From Halochromatium sp. (GTDB taxonomy: Bacteria > Pseudomonadota > Gammaproteobacteria > Chromatiales > Chromatiaceae), in contig POWB01000019.1 in NCBI GenBank assembly GCA_010912705.1, forward strand, positions 1 to 64,000: a stretch of DNA of 64,000 nt. The letters are read 5' to 3'. A model generated the notes under the pieces. That model was not told the DNA's origin. It did not search any database and saw nothing but the letters and a program-made list of their open reading frames with translations. How positions within the stretch are numbered: the first letter of the stretch is position 1; each line of letters starts with the position of its first letter. The position numbers and the translations under genes were made by a program. Shown piece by piece: positions 51,596-60,567 of the stretch.

Positions 51596-52792
51596 ATGAC
51601 TATCAAACAAGTCATTACCGAAGGCGAGAAGCCGGTCAAGATCTGGACCGATGAGCTCGACCCGCGCTCGCGCGAGCAGCTGGTTAACATCTCCAAGCTG
51701 CCGTTCATCCATCACCATGTCGCCGCAATGCCCGATGTGCATGCCGGCATCGGCGCCACCATCGGCAGCGTCATCGCCACCGATCGCGCCATCATCCCGG
51801 CTGCGGTCGGCGTCGATATCGGCTGCGGCATGGCCGCGGCGCGCACCTCGCTCAGTGCCGACCAGCTCGATGAGAAGCTGCTGAAGAAGATCTTCGACCA
51901 GATCAGCCGCGATGTCCCCGTCGGACGTAATCAGCACAAGGACGAGCGCGCCCTCACCGAGGCGGCCCAGCCCTTCACCGCGCCGCTCGCGATCCTGACC
52001 GAGAAACACCCCAAACTGCTCAAGGCCTTCGGGCGCTTCTCCAACTGGGTCAATCAGCTCGGGACCTTGGGTGGCGGTAACCATTTCATCGAGGTCTGCC
52101 TGGATGAATCGAACCAAGTCTGGGTCATGTTGCATTCAGGCAGCCGTGGCATCGGCAATGCGATGGGGACCTACTTTATCGAGCTGGCCCGGCGCGACAT
52201 GGAGCGCTGGATGATCCAGCTCCCCGATCGCGACCTGGCCTATCTGCCCGAGGGCACCGAGCATTTCGATGACTACGTCGCTGCCGTTTCCTGGGCGCAG
52301 GCCTATGCACGCGAGAATCGCGATCAGATGATGCAGCTGGTGTTGGCTGCCCTCGCCCGCCATCTACCGGCATTCCGGGTTACCGAGGAGGCGGTCAACT
52401 GCCATCACAACTATGTCGAGCGCGAGCATCATTTGGGCGCCAACGTTTGGGTGACGCGCAAGGGCGCGATCCGCGCACGTGAGGGCGATCTTGGGATCAT
52501 CCCCGGTAGCATGGGCGCACGCAGCTACATCGTACGCGGCAAGGGCAACCCGGAGAGCTTTAACTCCTGCGCCCACGGCGCCGGTCGGCGCATGAGCCGC
52601 ACCGCGGCCGAGAAGCAGTTCACGCCGGCGGATTTGGCCGAGCAGACCCAAGGCGTGGTCTGCCGCAAGGACAAGGGCGTGCTCGATGAGATCCCCGGGG
52701 CCTACAAGGACATCGATCAGGTGATGGCCAATCAGACCGATCTCGTTGAGGTGGTGCATACCCTCAAGCAAGTGGTCTGCGTGAAGGGCTGA
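51596..52792 (+). CDS. rtcB: RtcB-family RNA ligase
   Basis: RtcB joins RNA 3'-phosphate or 2',3'-cyclic phosphate to 5'-OH ends using GTP and Mn2+. The 398-residue product has the metal site VGVDIGCGMAAA near 72-83 (Cys), GTLGGGNHFIEV near 156-167 and MLHSGSRGIG near 179-188. The late SCAHGAGRRMSR near 322-333 carries the histidine that receives GMP. There is no rtcA or archease gene beside it; gatB is downstream with 135 bases between. The length is near the shorter RtcB group. The start at 51596 is preceded by a weak GAGGAG (51580-51586). Confidence 0.93.
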   Translation: MTIKQVITEGEKPVKIWTDELDPRSREQLVNISKLPFIHHHVAAMPDVHAGIGATIGSVIATDRAIIPAAVGVDIGCGMAAARTSLSADQLDEKLLKKIFDQISRDVPVGRNQHKDERALTEAAQPFTAPLAILTEKHPKLLKAFGRFSNWVNQLGTLGGGNHFIEVCLDESNQVWVMLHSGSRGIGNAMGTYFIELARRDMERWMIQLPDRDLAYLPEGTEHFDDYVAAVSWAQAYARENRDQMMQLVLAALARHLPAFRVTEEAVNCHHNYVEREHHLGANVWVTRKGAIRAREGDLGIIPGSMGARSYIVRGKGNPESFNSCAHGAGRRMSRTAAEKQFTPADLAEQTQGVVCRKDKGVLDEIPGAYKDIDQVMANQTDLVEVVHTLKQVVCVKG

Positions 52793-52927
52793 GCTGGAAT
52801 GACTGAGAGCGCGGCTTCTAGCTTCGCGGTCGTCTTAGGCTAGAATGCACTGTCATCCGCAACCAGATGCCTGCCGACCCGTTCCCTGGTGCGAGTGCGG
52901 CAAGCCCCCAACGAGAACCGAATCCGC

Positions 52928-54370
52928 ATGCAATGGGAACCCGTGATCGGGCTGGAGATCCATACCCAGCTCGCGACTCAATCGAAGATCTTTTCCGGTG
53001 CCTCCACGGCCTTTGGCGCGGAGCCGAATACCCAGGCCTGCGCGATCGATCTCGGTCTGCCCGGCGTGCTGCCGGTGCTGAACCTGGGCGCGGTGCAGCG
53101 GGCGGTGCAGTTCGGGCGCGCGATCGGCGCCGAGATCGCGTCGCGCTCGGTCTTTGCGCGCAAGAACTACTTCTATCCGGATCTGCCCAAGGGCTACCAG
53201 ATCAGCCAGTACGAGCTGCCCATCATCGGCAAAGGCAAGCTCGAGATCGTTCTCGACGATGGTACGCAGCGGACCATCGGTGTCACCCGCGCGCATCTTG
53301 AAGAAGACGCCGGTAAGTCACTGCATGAAACCTTCTCGGGCGCCGGCGGCGGGCTCACGGGGATCGACCTCAATCGTGCCGGTACGCCGCTCTTGGAGAT
53401 CGTCTCCGAGCCTGACCTGCGCTCGGCCGAAGAGGCCGTGGCCTACGCGCGCAAGATCCATCAGCTGGTGCGCTGGATCGGCATCAGCGACGGCAACATG
53501 CAGGAGGGCTCGTTCCGGGTCGATGCCAATGTCTCGGTGCGTCGTCCTGGTGCCCCCTTCGGCACCCGTGCCGAGATCAAGAACATCAACTCTTTCCGCT
53601 TCCTGCAGCGGGCGATCCTATTCGAGATCGAGCGCCAGATCGAGCTGCTCGAGGACGGCGGCACGGTGGTTCAGGAGACCCGGCTCTATGATGCCGACAA
53701 GGATGAGACGCGCTCGATGCGAAGCAAGGAAGAGGCCAATGACTATCGCTATTTCCCCGATCCCGACCTATTGCCGGTCGAGCTTGATGCGGCTTTCATT
53801 GAAGCGGCGACCGCCGATCTGCCCGAGCTGCCCGATGCGATGCGGCAGCGCTTCCGCGACGCTTTCGGCGTCAACGACGCGGATGCCATTCAGCTCACCA
53901 GCAGCCGCGACACGGCGGCCTACTTCGAGACGGTGGTCGATCTGACCGGCGATGCCAAGCTGGCCGCGAACTGGATCAACGGCAGCCTGGCCGCAGCGCT
54001 GAACAAGGCCGGTCTCGAGATCAGCGACAGCCCCGTCAGTAGCGAGCAGCTCGCCGGGCTGATCAAGCGCATCCAAGACAATACCCTCTCCGGCAAGATC
54101 GCCAAGCAGGTGTTCGAGGCGATCTGGGCCGGCGAGGGCGATGCTGATCAGGTGATCCAGGCCAAGGGCCTAAAGCAGATCACCGACAGCGGCGCCATCG
54201 AGCAGATGATCGACGCCATCATCGCCGCCAACCCGCAGCAGGTAGAACAATATCGCGCCGGCAAAGAGAAGGTCTTTGGCTTCTTCGTCGGTCAGGTCAT
54301 GAAGCAGAGTCAGGGCAAGGCCAATCCGCAGCAGGTCAACAGCCTGCTCAAGGCCAAGCTCAGCGGCTAA
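52928..54370 (+). CDS. gatB: Aspartyl/glutamyl-tRNA amidotransferase subunit B
   Basis: GatB, with GatC and GatA, converts misacylated Glu-tRNA(Gln) or Asp-tRNA(Asn) to the amide. The 480-residue product starts [15 protein letters not shown], has the characteristic [39 protein letters not shown] and [12 protein letters not shown] blocks in order, and ends in the helical tail with [28 protein letters not shown] 52928 gives the canonical N-terminus; the frame is open upstream to 52889. gatC and gatA are not in this window; the position downstream of rtcB differs from the usual gatCAB order. A TAGAAT at 52841-52846 may be a -10 element. Confidence 0.96.
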   Translation: MQWEPVIGLEIHTQLATQSKIFSGASTAFGAEPNTQACAIDLGLPGVLPVLNLGAVQRAVQFGRAIGAEIASRSVFARKNYFYPDLPKGYQISQYELPIIGKGKLEIVLDDGTQRTIGVTRAHLEEDAGKSLHETFSGAGGGLTGIDLNRAGTPLLEIVSEPDLRSAEEAVAYARKIHQLVRWIGISDGNMQEGSFRVDANVSVRRPGAPFGTRAEIKNINSFRFLQRAILFEIERQIELLEDGGTVVQETRLYDADKDETRSMRSKEEANDYRYFPDPDLLPVELDAAFIEAATADLPELPDAMRQRFRDAFGVNDADAIQLTSSRDTAAYFETVVDLTGDAKLAANWINGSLAAALNKAGLEISDSPVSSEQLAGLIKRIQDNTLSGKIAKQVFEAIWAGEGDADQVIQAKGLKQITDSGAIEQMIDAIIAANPQQVEQYRAGKEKVFGFFVGQVMKQSQGKANPQQVNSLLKAKLSG

Positions 54371-54456
54371 GCCCGCTTGAGGATGTTACGACTAGATCAA
54401 TTTAATAAATAAATAAAAAAATTAACAAATCAATCGCGTGATCCTTGCCTGTCAGC
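54371..54456. other. AT-rich convergent gap after gatB
   Basis: This 86-base gap between gatB and the WecA-like stop holds an AT tract (about 54392-54430: runs of TAAATAAATAAAAAAATTAA), markedly unlike the high-GC surroundings. It could serve as a bidirectional termination region for the two convergent genes; no stable stem is visible. Confidence 0.55.
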
Positions 54457-55548
54457 TCATATCGATTCATTAACCGCGAGCCCCACTGCCGAACGCTGTC
54501 GCCGCTTCAACCACCGATAGAAGCCAGGGATACGGCTCTGCAGAAGTAAATAGGCTAGGAAGGTAAGCAGAGCTATAGCAAACAGCGCGGACTCACTCAT
54601 CTGCAGTTCGTTCGCCATCAAACCGAAGGCTGCGAGGAGCAGCGCGAGTGAGAGGATCATGACTAATGCGACCCTTGTGCTTCCAGTCATCCGAGTAAGG
54701 AGGTGGTGGAGGTGACCGCGATCAGCTTTAAATGGCGACGCGCGTCGAAGCATTCGCCGCCCCATCACACTTAGGGTGTCCATCAGTGGAATGGCGATCA
54801 GCCAAAGCGCGCCGACTGGCGTCAGTCCAGCAGGCGCCTGAGAAGAAGCGTCGATCAATGCCCAAGCAACAATATAACCGAGCAGCAAACTACCGGCATC
54901 GCCGAGGAAGACCTTACGACCGCGGAAGCCGGGTGCTTCAAGATTGCAGGCGAGATAAGGCAGCATTGCAGCAAACAAGATAGGCAGCAGCAATGCCAGG
55001 GTCTCAGACTGCGGAGGTAGTACCATTAACACACCGGCAATGTTGATAAGCACGAGTCCGCCCGCAAGTCCGTCGATACCATCGGTCATGTTGATAGCAT
55101 TGATCAAGCCAACAATCGCGAAGATCGTCAGTGGTGCGGCCAAATGGCCTAGCTCAAGCGGACCTATACCGATTAGATCACCAAGGGAGCTTAGTGTAAT
55201 GTCGCCACCAATCGTTAAGATTGATGCGGCGACAATCTGGGCGAAAAGCCGGATTCGATAACCCAGATTGAAGCGATCGTCGATGAGTCCAACGATGACG
55301 AGCACCGCTCCACCCAGCAGTCCGTAGCCAAACTCGATGCTCGGCTGTCCATAGAGCAGCACTGCGGTCAGAACCGCTGTAAAGATTGCGATGCCGCCAA
55401 CTGGGGCAACGGCATGACTGTGTATCTTTCGCCGCTCGCTCGGATGATCAAGCAGCCCAAGCCGTGGTGCAAGCTTGTGAAAAACAAAGTGTGCCGCCGT
55501 GCTGATGGCTGCTGTCGTGATCAGCGCTATGCCTAAATTCACGGCCAT
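54457..55548 (-). CDS. WecA-like polyprenyl-phosphate sugar-1-phosphate transferase
   Basis: The 363-residue integral membrane protein (about 11 helices) belongs to the MraY/WecA family, which transfers a sugar phosphate to undecaprenyl phosphate. Motifs present are DHPSERRKIHSHAVAPVGG near 37-55, LIDDRFNLGYR near 88-98, INAINMTDGIDGLAGG near 149-164 and FLGDAGSLLLGY near 212-223. RRASPFKADRGHLHHLL follows, which holds the HLHH magnesium-site histidines. The substrate (usually UDP-N-acetylhexosamine) is not told. Eight bases after an unknown gene on the same strand, it is the last gene of a polysaccharide unit. Lower GC than upstream genes. Confidence 0.92.
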   Translation of the reverse strand: MAVNLGIALITTAAISTAAHFVFHKLAPRLGLLDHPSERRKIHSHAVAPVGGIAIFTAVLTAVLLYGQPSIEFGYGLLGGAVLVIVGLIDDRFNLGYRIRLFAQIVAASILTIGGDITLSSLGDLIGIGPLELGHLAAPLTIFAIVGLINAINMTDGIDGLAGGLVLINIAGVLMVLPPQSETLALLLPILFAAMLPYLACNLEAPGFRGRKVFLGDAGSLLLGYIVAWALIDASSQAPAGLTPVGALWLIAIPLMDTLSVMGRRMLRRASPFKADRGHLHHLLTRMTGSTRVALVMILSLALLLAAFGLMANELQMSESALFAIALLTFLAYLLLQSRIPGFYRWLKRRQRSAVGLAVNESI

Positions 55549-55556
55549 GCCTCTCT

Positions 55557-56189
55557 CTAGATAACCCTTGAGATTTCATCATTTGCACCTGAATCGCTTT
55601 CCGGTGCTGATGGACTCGCTACCTTCCGGTTGCGAAGTTGGCTGAAGATTGGCCCTTGGATGTCGAGATAATCGATAGCGAGATAAGCCCCACGATTAAT
55701 GACTAAAGCATGGCCTTGAGGGTCGACAATCTTCTCGACTTGAGCATTAAGCTCGCCATTCCCTAGATATTTGCTGCTAATTTCAGCGATAATGTTATTC
55801 CTTTCTTGGTCGCTGGTATAACGGAAAGTACGCCTTGCGTAGAAGAGCCTACCCTCCCGAAAATGGAACTCGACGCGAGCCTTGTAGTTCGAAATAATTT
55901 TACGGTAAAAAAGCAGTTGCTCCGTCAGCGTATCCTGTAGTTTTAGTTTGTGATTAGGCTTGCCGAGCATTCGCGTCAGGTCGCGCGTTGAGCTATTAAA
56001 GGACAGGTTTTGGTATGGATATATCAAGATACTGCTGAGCTTCGCAGCACGCGCATCTGACTGCGCTATCAACTCGTGATAGACATCGATATAGAGATAA
56101 TATTCAAGCAACTCCACAGACACTGATGGCCGCACATGAGCCTTTTGGTGCTGTCTTACCCCAAAAACATTTGCAAATCCAGATAACAT
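55557..56189 (-). CDS. Unrecognised protein in polysaccharide unit
   Basis: The 210-residue protein has no signal peptide or membrane segment and shows no motif I recognise. A helical N-terminal half (LEYYLYIDVYHELIAQSDARAAKLSS, LTEQLLFYRKIISNYKARVEF) is followed by a beta-prone part (YLAIDYLDIQGPIF near 168-181). It lies 8 bases before the WecA-like gene and 83 after the sugar transferase, so it is likely co-transcribed with them. It might be a regulatory or scaffold partner, but nothing in the sequence states this. Confidence 0.7.
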   Translation of the reverse strand: MLSGFANVFGVRQHQKAHVRPSVSVELLEYYLYIDVYHELIAQSDARAAKLSSILIYPYQNLSFNSSTRDLTRMLGKPNHKLKLQDTLTEQLLFYRKIISNYKARVEFHFREGRLFYARRTFRYTSDQERNNIIAEISSKYLGNGELNAQVEKIVDPQGHALVINRGAYLAIDYLDIQGPIFSQLRNRKVASPSAPESDSGANDEISRVI

Positions 56190-56272
56190 CGAAAGTCACT
56201 CTCCCTATATCATTTTCAATGATTTAAGTTGTAATCCTGCCAACTATTCTGCTGAATCCTATATTGTTTCAG

Positions 56273-57373
56273 TCAAGAAATGCTAGACGCAAGAAAATAC
56301 TTTTGTAGCTTAAACGCATTCAGCGGTGTCAGCGGCTCAATCCGAATGACATACCCTAACTGCTGCTCATCGTCAAGAGGAGGCCGCATCATTAGGATCG
56401 TACCGAGACAGCGTACTGTCCGCTGCTTGCGGGGCCGGTTTTGTGCATTGGGCGCGAGTCGTGTCAAGCGCAGTCGAACATGAACCTCCGTAAGTGCATG
56501 CTCGCACTCAACAAGAATTGCCTCCTCGTTCAAATCAATGAGTCGACAGGGCAATTCCTCTCTATCATCAGGGGCAGCGGCGCAAAGATGAACAAGTGCG
56601 TCGGCACAGGCAGTGCGTCGCAGCCTTCGGCGCTCTTGACTCAGGCTACCTCCCAGTATCCGTCGCCCACTTGAAACCAGCAGAAGCCGAGTGGTCGCCA
56701 GACCTTTCACGACCAGCGCCATGATGGAATAGCCAAATAGGCTAATATCTTGAGTCACACTGCGCTGTCTTAGCGTGAAATGCGCATCGATCAAAGAGCG
56801 GAGCCGTTTTGGCGCACTATGCGGCGTAAAAATCTGAGCATAACCAAACACACCGGGCCGGACCTGAAATCGTAGGTCATAGCCCTCAAGATCTTTGCAA
56901 TAGCGTTCATAGATCTCAGGGCGTTCCGGCCGCGGACCGATGATATTCATCTCACCCTTCAAGACATTGATCAGCTGAGGCAGTTCATCGAGGCGCGTCT
57001 CACGCATGAATGATCCGATGGGTGTTTCGAGTTTTTGCTTTTGCGTGAGAAGCTCTGCGCCTACGATTTGATGAGCGTCGATTCGCAAAGTGCGAAACTT
57101 ATACATCCAATACGGTTTTTTATGGAGACCAAGCCGTTGGCCAGAATAGAGTACTGGCCCACTATCGCCTAGCTTGATCAGGACCGGAATGATGATAAAG
57201 AAGGGCAGGGTCAGGCAGAGCAAAAGCAGGGAGCCAGCGATATTAAAAACGCTGTTCACGTTCAATTGCAGCCTATCTTGGGGATGAAAATCGATACTAT
57301 TCAGCCGTAACCTACCACAACAGTCAGTCCGGCTGCAGCGATTCCCGATCAACGGTAAGCCTTTGAAAAACAT
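56273..57373 (-). CDS. Sugar transferase fused to a C-terminal PilZ-like domain
   Basis: Residues 30-235 are a bacterial sugar transferase (polyprenyl-phosphate glycosyl-1-phosphate transferase type): membrane segment 43-67, GPVLYSGQRLG near 72-82, YKFRTLRIDA near 91-100, RETRLDELPQLINVLKGEMNIIGPRPERPE near 124-153. From about residue 248 to 360 follows a PilZ-like domain: RRRLRR (248-253, like the RxxxR loop), IDLNEEAILVE (279-289, a degenerate DxSxxG strand), and a closing LGYVIRIEPL strand. PilZ domains bind c-di-GMP, so priming of polysaccharide synthesis may be controlled by this second messenger. The key D/NxSxxG is changed, so binding is not assured. First gene of the leftward unit. 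Confidence 0.8.
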   Translation of the reverse strand: MFFKGLPLIGNRCSRTDCCGRLRLNSIDFHPQDRLQLNVNSVFNIAGSLLLLCLTLPFFIIIPVLIKLGDSGPVLYSGQRLGLHKKPYWMYKFRTLRIDAHQIVGAELLTQKQKLETPIGSFMRETRLDELPQLINVLKGEMNIIGPRPERPEIYERYCKDLEGYDLRFQVRPGVFGYAQIFTPHSAPKRLRSLIDAHFTLRQRSVTQDISLFGYSIMALVVKGLATTRLLLVSSGRRILGGSLSQERRRLRRTACADALVHLCAAAPDDREELPCRLIDLNEEAILVECEHALTEVHVRLRLTRLAPNAQNRPRKQRTVRCLGTILMMRPPLDDEQQLGYVIRIEPLTPLNAFKLQKYFLASSIS

Positions 57374-57599
57374 AGTCGTATTTATGCAAATTTTTGCGCA
57401 AAAAATTATTATCTTTATTTTTTAAAGATTTGCGCGCAGCTGACCGGGAATCACTGGTCCGGCTGTTGATACTGGATCTTAGGTGTAAGGGTATCTGAAA
57501 TCAGTTATCAGCCACTATCCGAATTCGGCAAATCTTGGGTATCAGTTAGGCTCTGCACCTGCGCTCTAGGTGACATCCCCAGCGCAATCCCGGCGTTGC
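57374..57599. other. Promoter region of the sugar transferase unit
   Basis: An AT-rich block (about 57395-57425) lies directly before the sugar transferase start and is the likeliest promoter location for the leftward unit, though no exact boxes can be set. A 15-bp repeat word (57516-57530) is in the right part; the left flank of the decayed diguanylate cyclase follows. Confidence 0.4.
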
Positions 57600-59177
57600 G
57601 ATCAGCATCCCGGTCGTCAGCGGTGAGGGGCACGCTGCCCATGCTGCAGTGCACACGGATCGGCCGATCGTGCAACATCACCGGTGTTGTCCACTGCTGG
57701 TAAAGCCGCTGCGCAGTCGCCTATGGAGTCATACCCGGGGCGAGTAAGATCCCAAACTCATCACTGCCAAGCCGAGCGACCAGCGTCTGATCTGGCAGCG
57801 CGCTGACCAGCAATCGACTGATCTTCACCAGCAGTTGATCACCGAGATCATGGCCAAGGCTGTTGTTGATCGCCTTGAAATGATCCAGATCCAGGTGCAA
57901 AAGCGTGCCTTGGCTGCGCGGACCGAACTTCGTCGCATCGCCTCCGTGCCGATTGTGAGCGGCTGCAAGCCGGGTCTGAATGCCATCACGCATCTGCTGC
58001 CGGTTGGGGAGTCCAGTCAATAGATCATGCAGCGCCCTTGCAGCAGCCGTACCTAAAATGTACGACGCTCCTGACCAGCCTGGCTGACGATGGCGACGAG
58101 CCAAAGCACGGATTCGATCAGGGTTCCAAACGGGAAGGCAAAGGCCAGCGGCAGTGTCGGGGGCCTGTCCATGAACACGCTTGCCGCTTGCGCGGCGCCA
58201 CCGACGATGCTGGCGCCAAGTCCGAGCGCGAACCAGCGCCGGTAAGGCTTGCCGTCGCGCAGACTACGCAGCAGGATCATCAAGGTGACGACCGCCAAGA
58301 AGGCCACGCTGATGGCACCGAATCGATAGCTCGGCGGGTACCAGCCAGAAGCCAGGAACAGCAGCAGACTGGTGCCGATTCCAAGTACCAGGAGGTGCAG
58401 CAGGATGCCGCGCGGCGTCAGAAAGCTCACTCGTGCCAAGCCCGAGGGCCATGCCCGCCTTGCATGACCTGTAACGGAACCTGCTGCGGCCAAAATGGGA
58501 GCCACGCCGGGCCACTCTGAGTAGATCACCTGCTCTGGCCCTGCCGCCCGCGCCCGGAGGCGATACGCGTGCGTCGGCATCGACGGGTTGACCTCGGCAA
58601 GGCTCGCTACTGAACCTGGACAGACTAGGCTTGCGCCCTGCCTCGCCTGCTGCTGCCAGTTGTCAATCCACGCGCTCGCCTCTGGCGAGGCAGTGATCCC
58701 CTCAGGCGCGGACCACAGAGGCTGCAGTTCCAGATGAGTCTCCGCGGCCCAGGTTGCACTGCTGATCAAGATCATCCATAGCAGTAAGCCGGGCAGCATG
58801 AGCAGCCAGCTGAGCGATCTCCAGCATAACCGGCCCCTGATCCGGGCAGTTCGCTGCCGTATCAACACTCGAAAAGGCGCGGCAAGGCAAAGCAGAACAG
58901 CCAGCCTGGACATCATGACAACTAGGCACTAACGATGATCCTTCAGTTATCTCGTTAGCTCATGATAGCCACCGAGCCGGCGGGCGTTATCCAAATTCGG
59001 CATCAAAATAGCCCATTCGGCAACCCCTGGTCGCGGCAAATTCAAGCCTGCTAGGCGCCAGGGGCGGCGCCATGGCCAAGACCAGTGTCTTACCAACAAC
59101 TTGTTCTAGAAGCGGATTCGGGATCGACTCCACGTGGCTCAGAAGTATGCCTGGCAAATTCTTGCCGAATCTGGATA
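57516..59177. repeat. Three copies of a 15-bp word TATCCNNATTCGGCA
   Basis: TATCCGAATTCGGCA is at 57516-57530 (+), TATCCAAATTCGGCA at 58988-59002 (+) and TATCCAGATTCGGCA at 59163-59177 on the minus strand. They flank the decayed diguanylate cyclase (57.6-58.9 kb), one copy on its left and two on its right. They could be ends of a former element or a binding site. I did not find further copies by eye. Confidence 0.5.
57600..58916 (-). pseudogene. Decayed diguanylate cyclase with 7TM-type sensor (GGDEF)
   Basis: The 5' part (58916-58053) encodes a 287-residue membrane sensor region with a signal-like N-terminus, a periplasmic part and several helices, ending QAGQERRTF and a stop. In another frame, 58104-57721 continues LHDLLTGLPNR, LHLDLDHFKAINNSLGHDLGD and RLGSDEFGILLAPG: a GGDEF domain whose active-site motif reads GSDEF. 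A stop at 57723-57721 interrupts it, yet in the same frame beyond it ATAQRLYQQWTTPVMLHDRPIRV...SVPLTADDRDADR follows, the rest of a GGDEF domain. There is thus a frameshift near 58070 and a nonsense codon. It is probably inactive as c-di-GMP source. Confidence 0.8.
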
Positions 59178-59241
59178 GCAGCACATGACCTGTACCCTTA
59201 GTCTCTCATGACGTGATTGATTGGCGTAAGTACGAGACGCA
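58917..59241. other. Intergenic region between the decayed cyclase and CPBP gene
   Basis: This 325-base region carries the divergent starts of the cyclase remnant and the CPBP-like gene. Two copies of the 15-bp word described above lie in it (58988-59002 and 59163-59177). I see no gene; a 65-residue leftward ORF there has no family resemblance. No promoter could be set with confidence. Confidence 0.5.
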
Positions 59242-59952
59242 ATGGAATCGACCGCTCGCATCGGCAGCAATGATCTCAAAGCTGGATCTGCACTTAGCGC
59301 ACCTCGAGCAGCCTTTGTAATAAGCCCTTGGTGGGCGCTGGCACTACTCCTTGCTATCTTCATTCTATGCGAGCATCTGTGCACGCAACCCACGATGGCA
59401 CACAGTATCAGCCTGCAGCTCACGTTCCTTTGTTATCTGATCGCTGTCAAGATTAACGCTCACTGTACAACACCCATTAGCCTCCCAGAATTGTTCACGC
59501 ATCAGCTTACACCTGCATTGCGGGAGGCAATGTTAGCAACCATCATCATTTTCGGCCTCATTTTGCTCTTCAGGATGATCTATCTGCAATTGCATCCGGA
59601 TCAACCCTTTATTGAGCTCGATCGCCTAGACCCGACCTATCTCGCCTATCTCTGGGTGGCTCCGGTCCAGGAACTGACAGCTCGCGGCATCATTCAGACT
59701 CAGATCAGTCGCGGGATAAAACGCCATGGCGCAGAATACTACGCAATCCTTGGTTCCGCAGCGCTATTTGCTGCCTTGCATCTTTTTTACTCCATCGCAT
59801 TTGCCTTAGCATCATTCGCCTTTGCTGGACTTTGCGGTGTTCTATTTATGCGACACCGCAATATTATTGGCATCAGCATACTGCACGTCATGGTTGGAAA
59901 TTTTGCTGGAGTCACAGGCTTATGGGCGCAATTAGAGAAAAGCCCCTGGTAG
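59242..59952 (+). CDS. CPBP-like intramembrane protease family protein
   Basis: The 236-residue membrane protein shows the CPBP (Rce1-like) layout: VAPVQELTARGIIQTQI near 140-156 (normally EExxxR; here Gln-Glu precedes R), FAALHLFYSIAFAL near 176-189 (the HxxxS-type second motif), and HVMVGNF near 216-222. The first Glu of the catalytic pair is replaced by Gln while the second remains. CPBP proteins cut membrane peptides or prenylated proteins; loss of one acidic residue leaves activity uncertain. An isolated gene. Initiates at 59242 with no strong Shine-Dalgarno. Confidence 0.75.
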   Translation: MESTARIGSNDLKAGSALSAPRAAFVISPWWALALLLAIFILCEHLCTQPTMAHSISLQLTFLCYLIAVKINAHCTTPISLPELFTHQLTPALREAMLATIIIFGLILLFRMIYLQLHPDQPFIELDRLDPTYLAYLWVAPVQELTARGIIQTQISRGIKRHGAEYYAILGSAALFAALHLFYSIAFALASFAFAGLCGVLFMRHRNIIGISILHVMVGNFAGVTGLWAQLEKSPW

Positions 59953-59971
59953 CTGAAGACTCAGCGCATGG

Positions 59972-60427
59972 CTAAACCATCATTATGGATGGCAGATGGC
60001 GCGAGATGACCTCGCCAAGAAAATAGCCAATTGCGCTAAAGAGACTCGTCCAAATCAGTATGGCGGCAGCGCTGTAGGTAAGGAACCAGTGGGTCGGTAT
60101 CTGGCTATGGCCAAAGAGCACGAGTATAGCAGTGCGCGCTCCGTAGAAGTAACGGTAGCAAAAGATCAGCAGCAGACGCTTTTCATGCATCCAGCGCAAG
60201 GGGGTTTCAAGACGCTTGGCGCTTAGGCGTTGCAATGGTAGGTAGCACGACGTGGAAAATCTACCAATGAAAAAGCAGGTCCAGTCCGCGATCAACGTGC
60301 CCACCAATGCCGCGATAAAGACTTGACTTGGAGAGAATAGACCACGATTAGCTGCAAATGCAGCAGCAACAAGCGTTACCTCTCCTTCCAGGGCAACACC
60401 TAAAACGATGCTTAAGTAGATCAGCAT
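59972..60427 (-). CDS. DedA/VTT-family membrane protein, short form
   Basis: The 151-residue protein (MLIYLSIVLGVALEGEVTLVAAAFAANRGLF...) has the DedA/SNARE-associated (VTT) arrangement: VALEGE, the GTLIADWTCFFIGRF segment, and FCYRYFYGARTAILVLFG holding the family's conserved arginines. Full members are about 200 residues; this is a short form. DedA proteins flip or carry lipids and affect envelope stability. Convergent with the CPBP-like gene (19-base gap). Confidence 0.82.
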   Translation of the reverse strand: MLIYLSIVLGVALEGEVTLVAAAFAANRGLFSPSQVFIAALVGTLIADWTCFFIGRFSTSCYLPLQRLSAKRLETPLRWMHEKRLLLIFCYRYFYGARTAILVLFGHSQIPTHWFLTYSAAAILIWTSLFSAIGYFLGEVISRHLPSIMMV

Positions 60428-60567
60428 TGTGATAACAAGCCCCTAGTGGATTGGGTGACTGGAGCGGAACCGGAGCTTGACCAATTCAGTTCCGGTTAAC
60501 ATACAGAGCACTTCGCCATCTTAATCGATAACGTGCTTTTTTCACAGCAACTTAGAATGGAGCGAAA

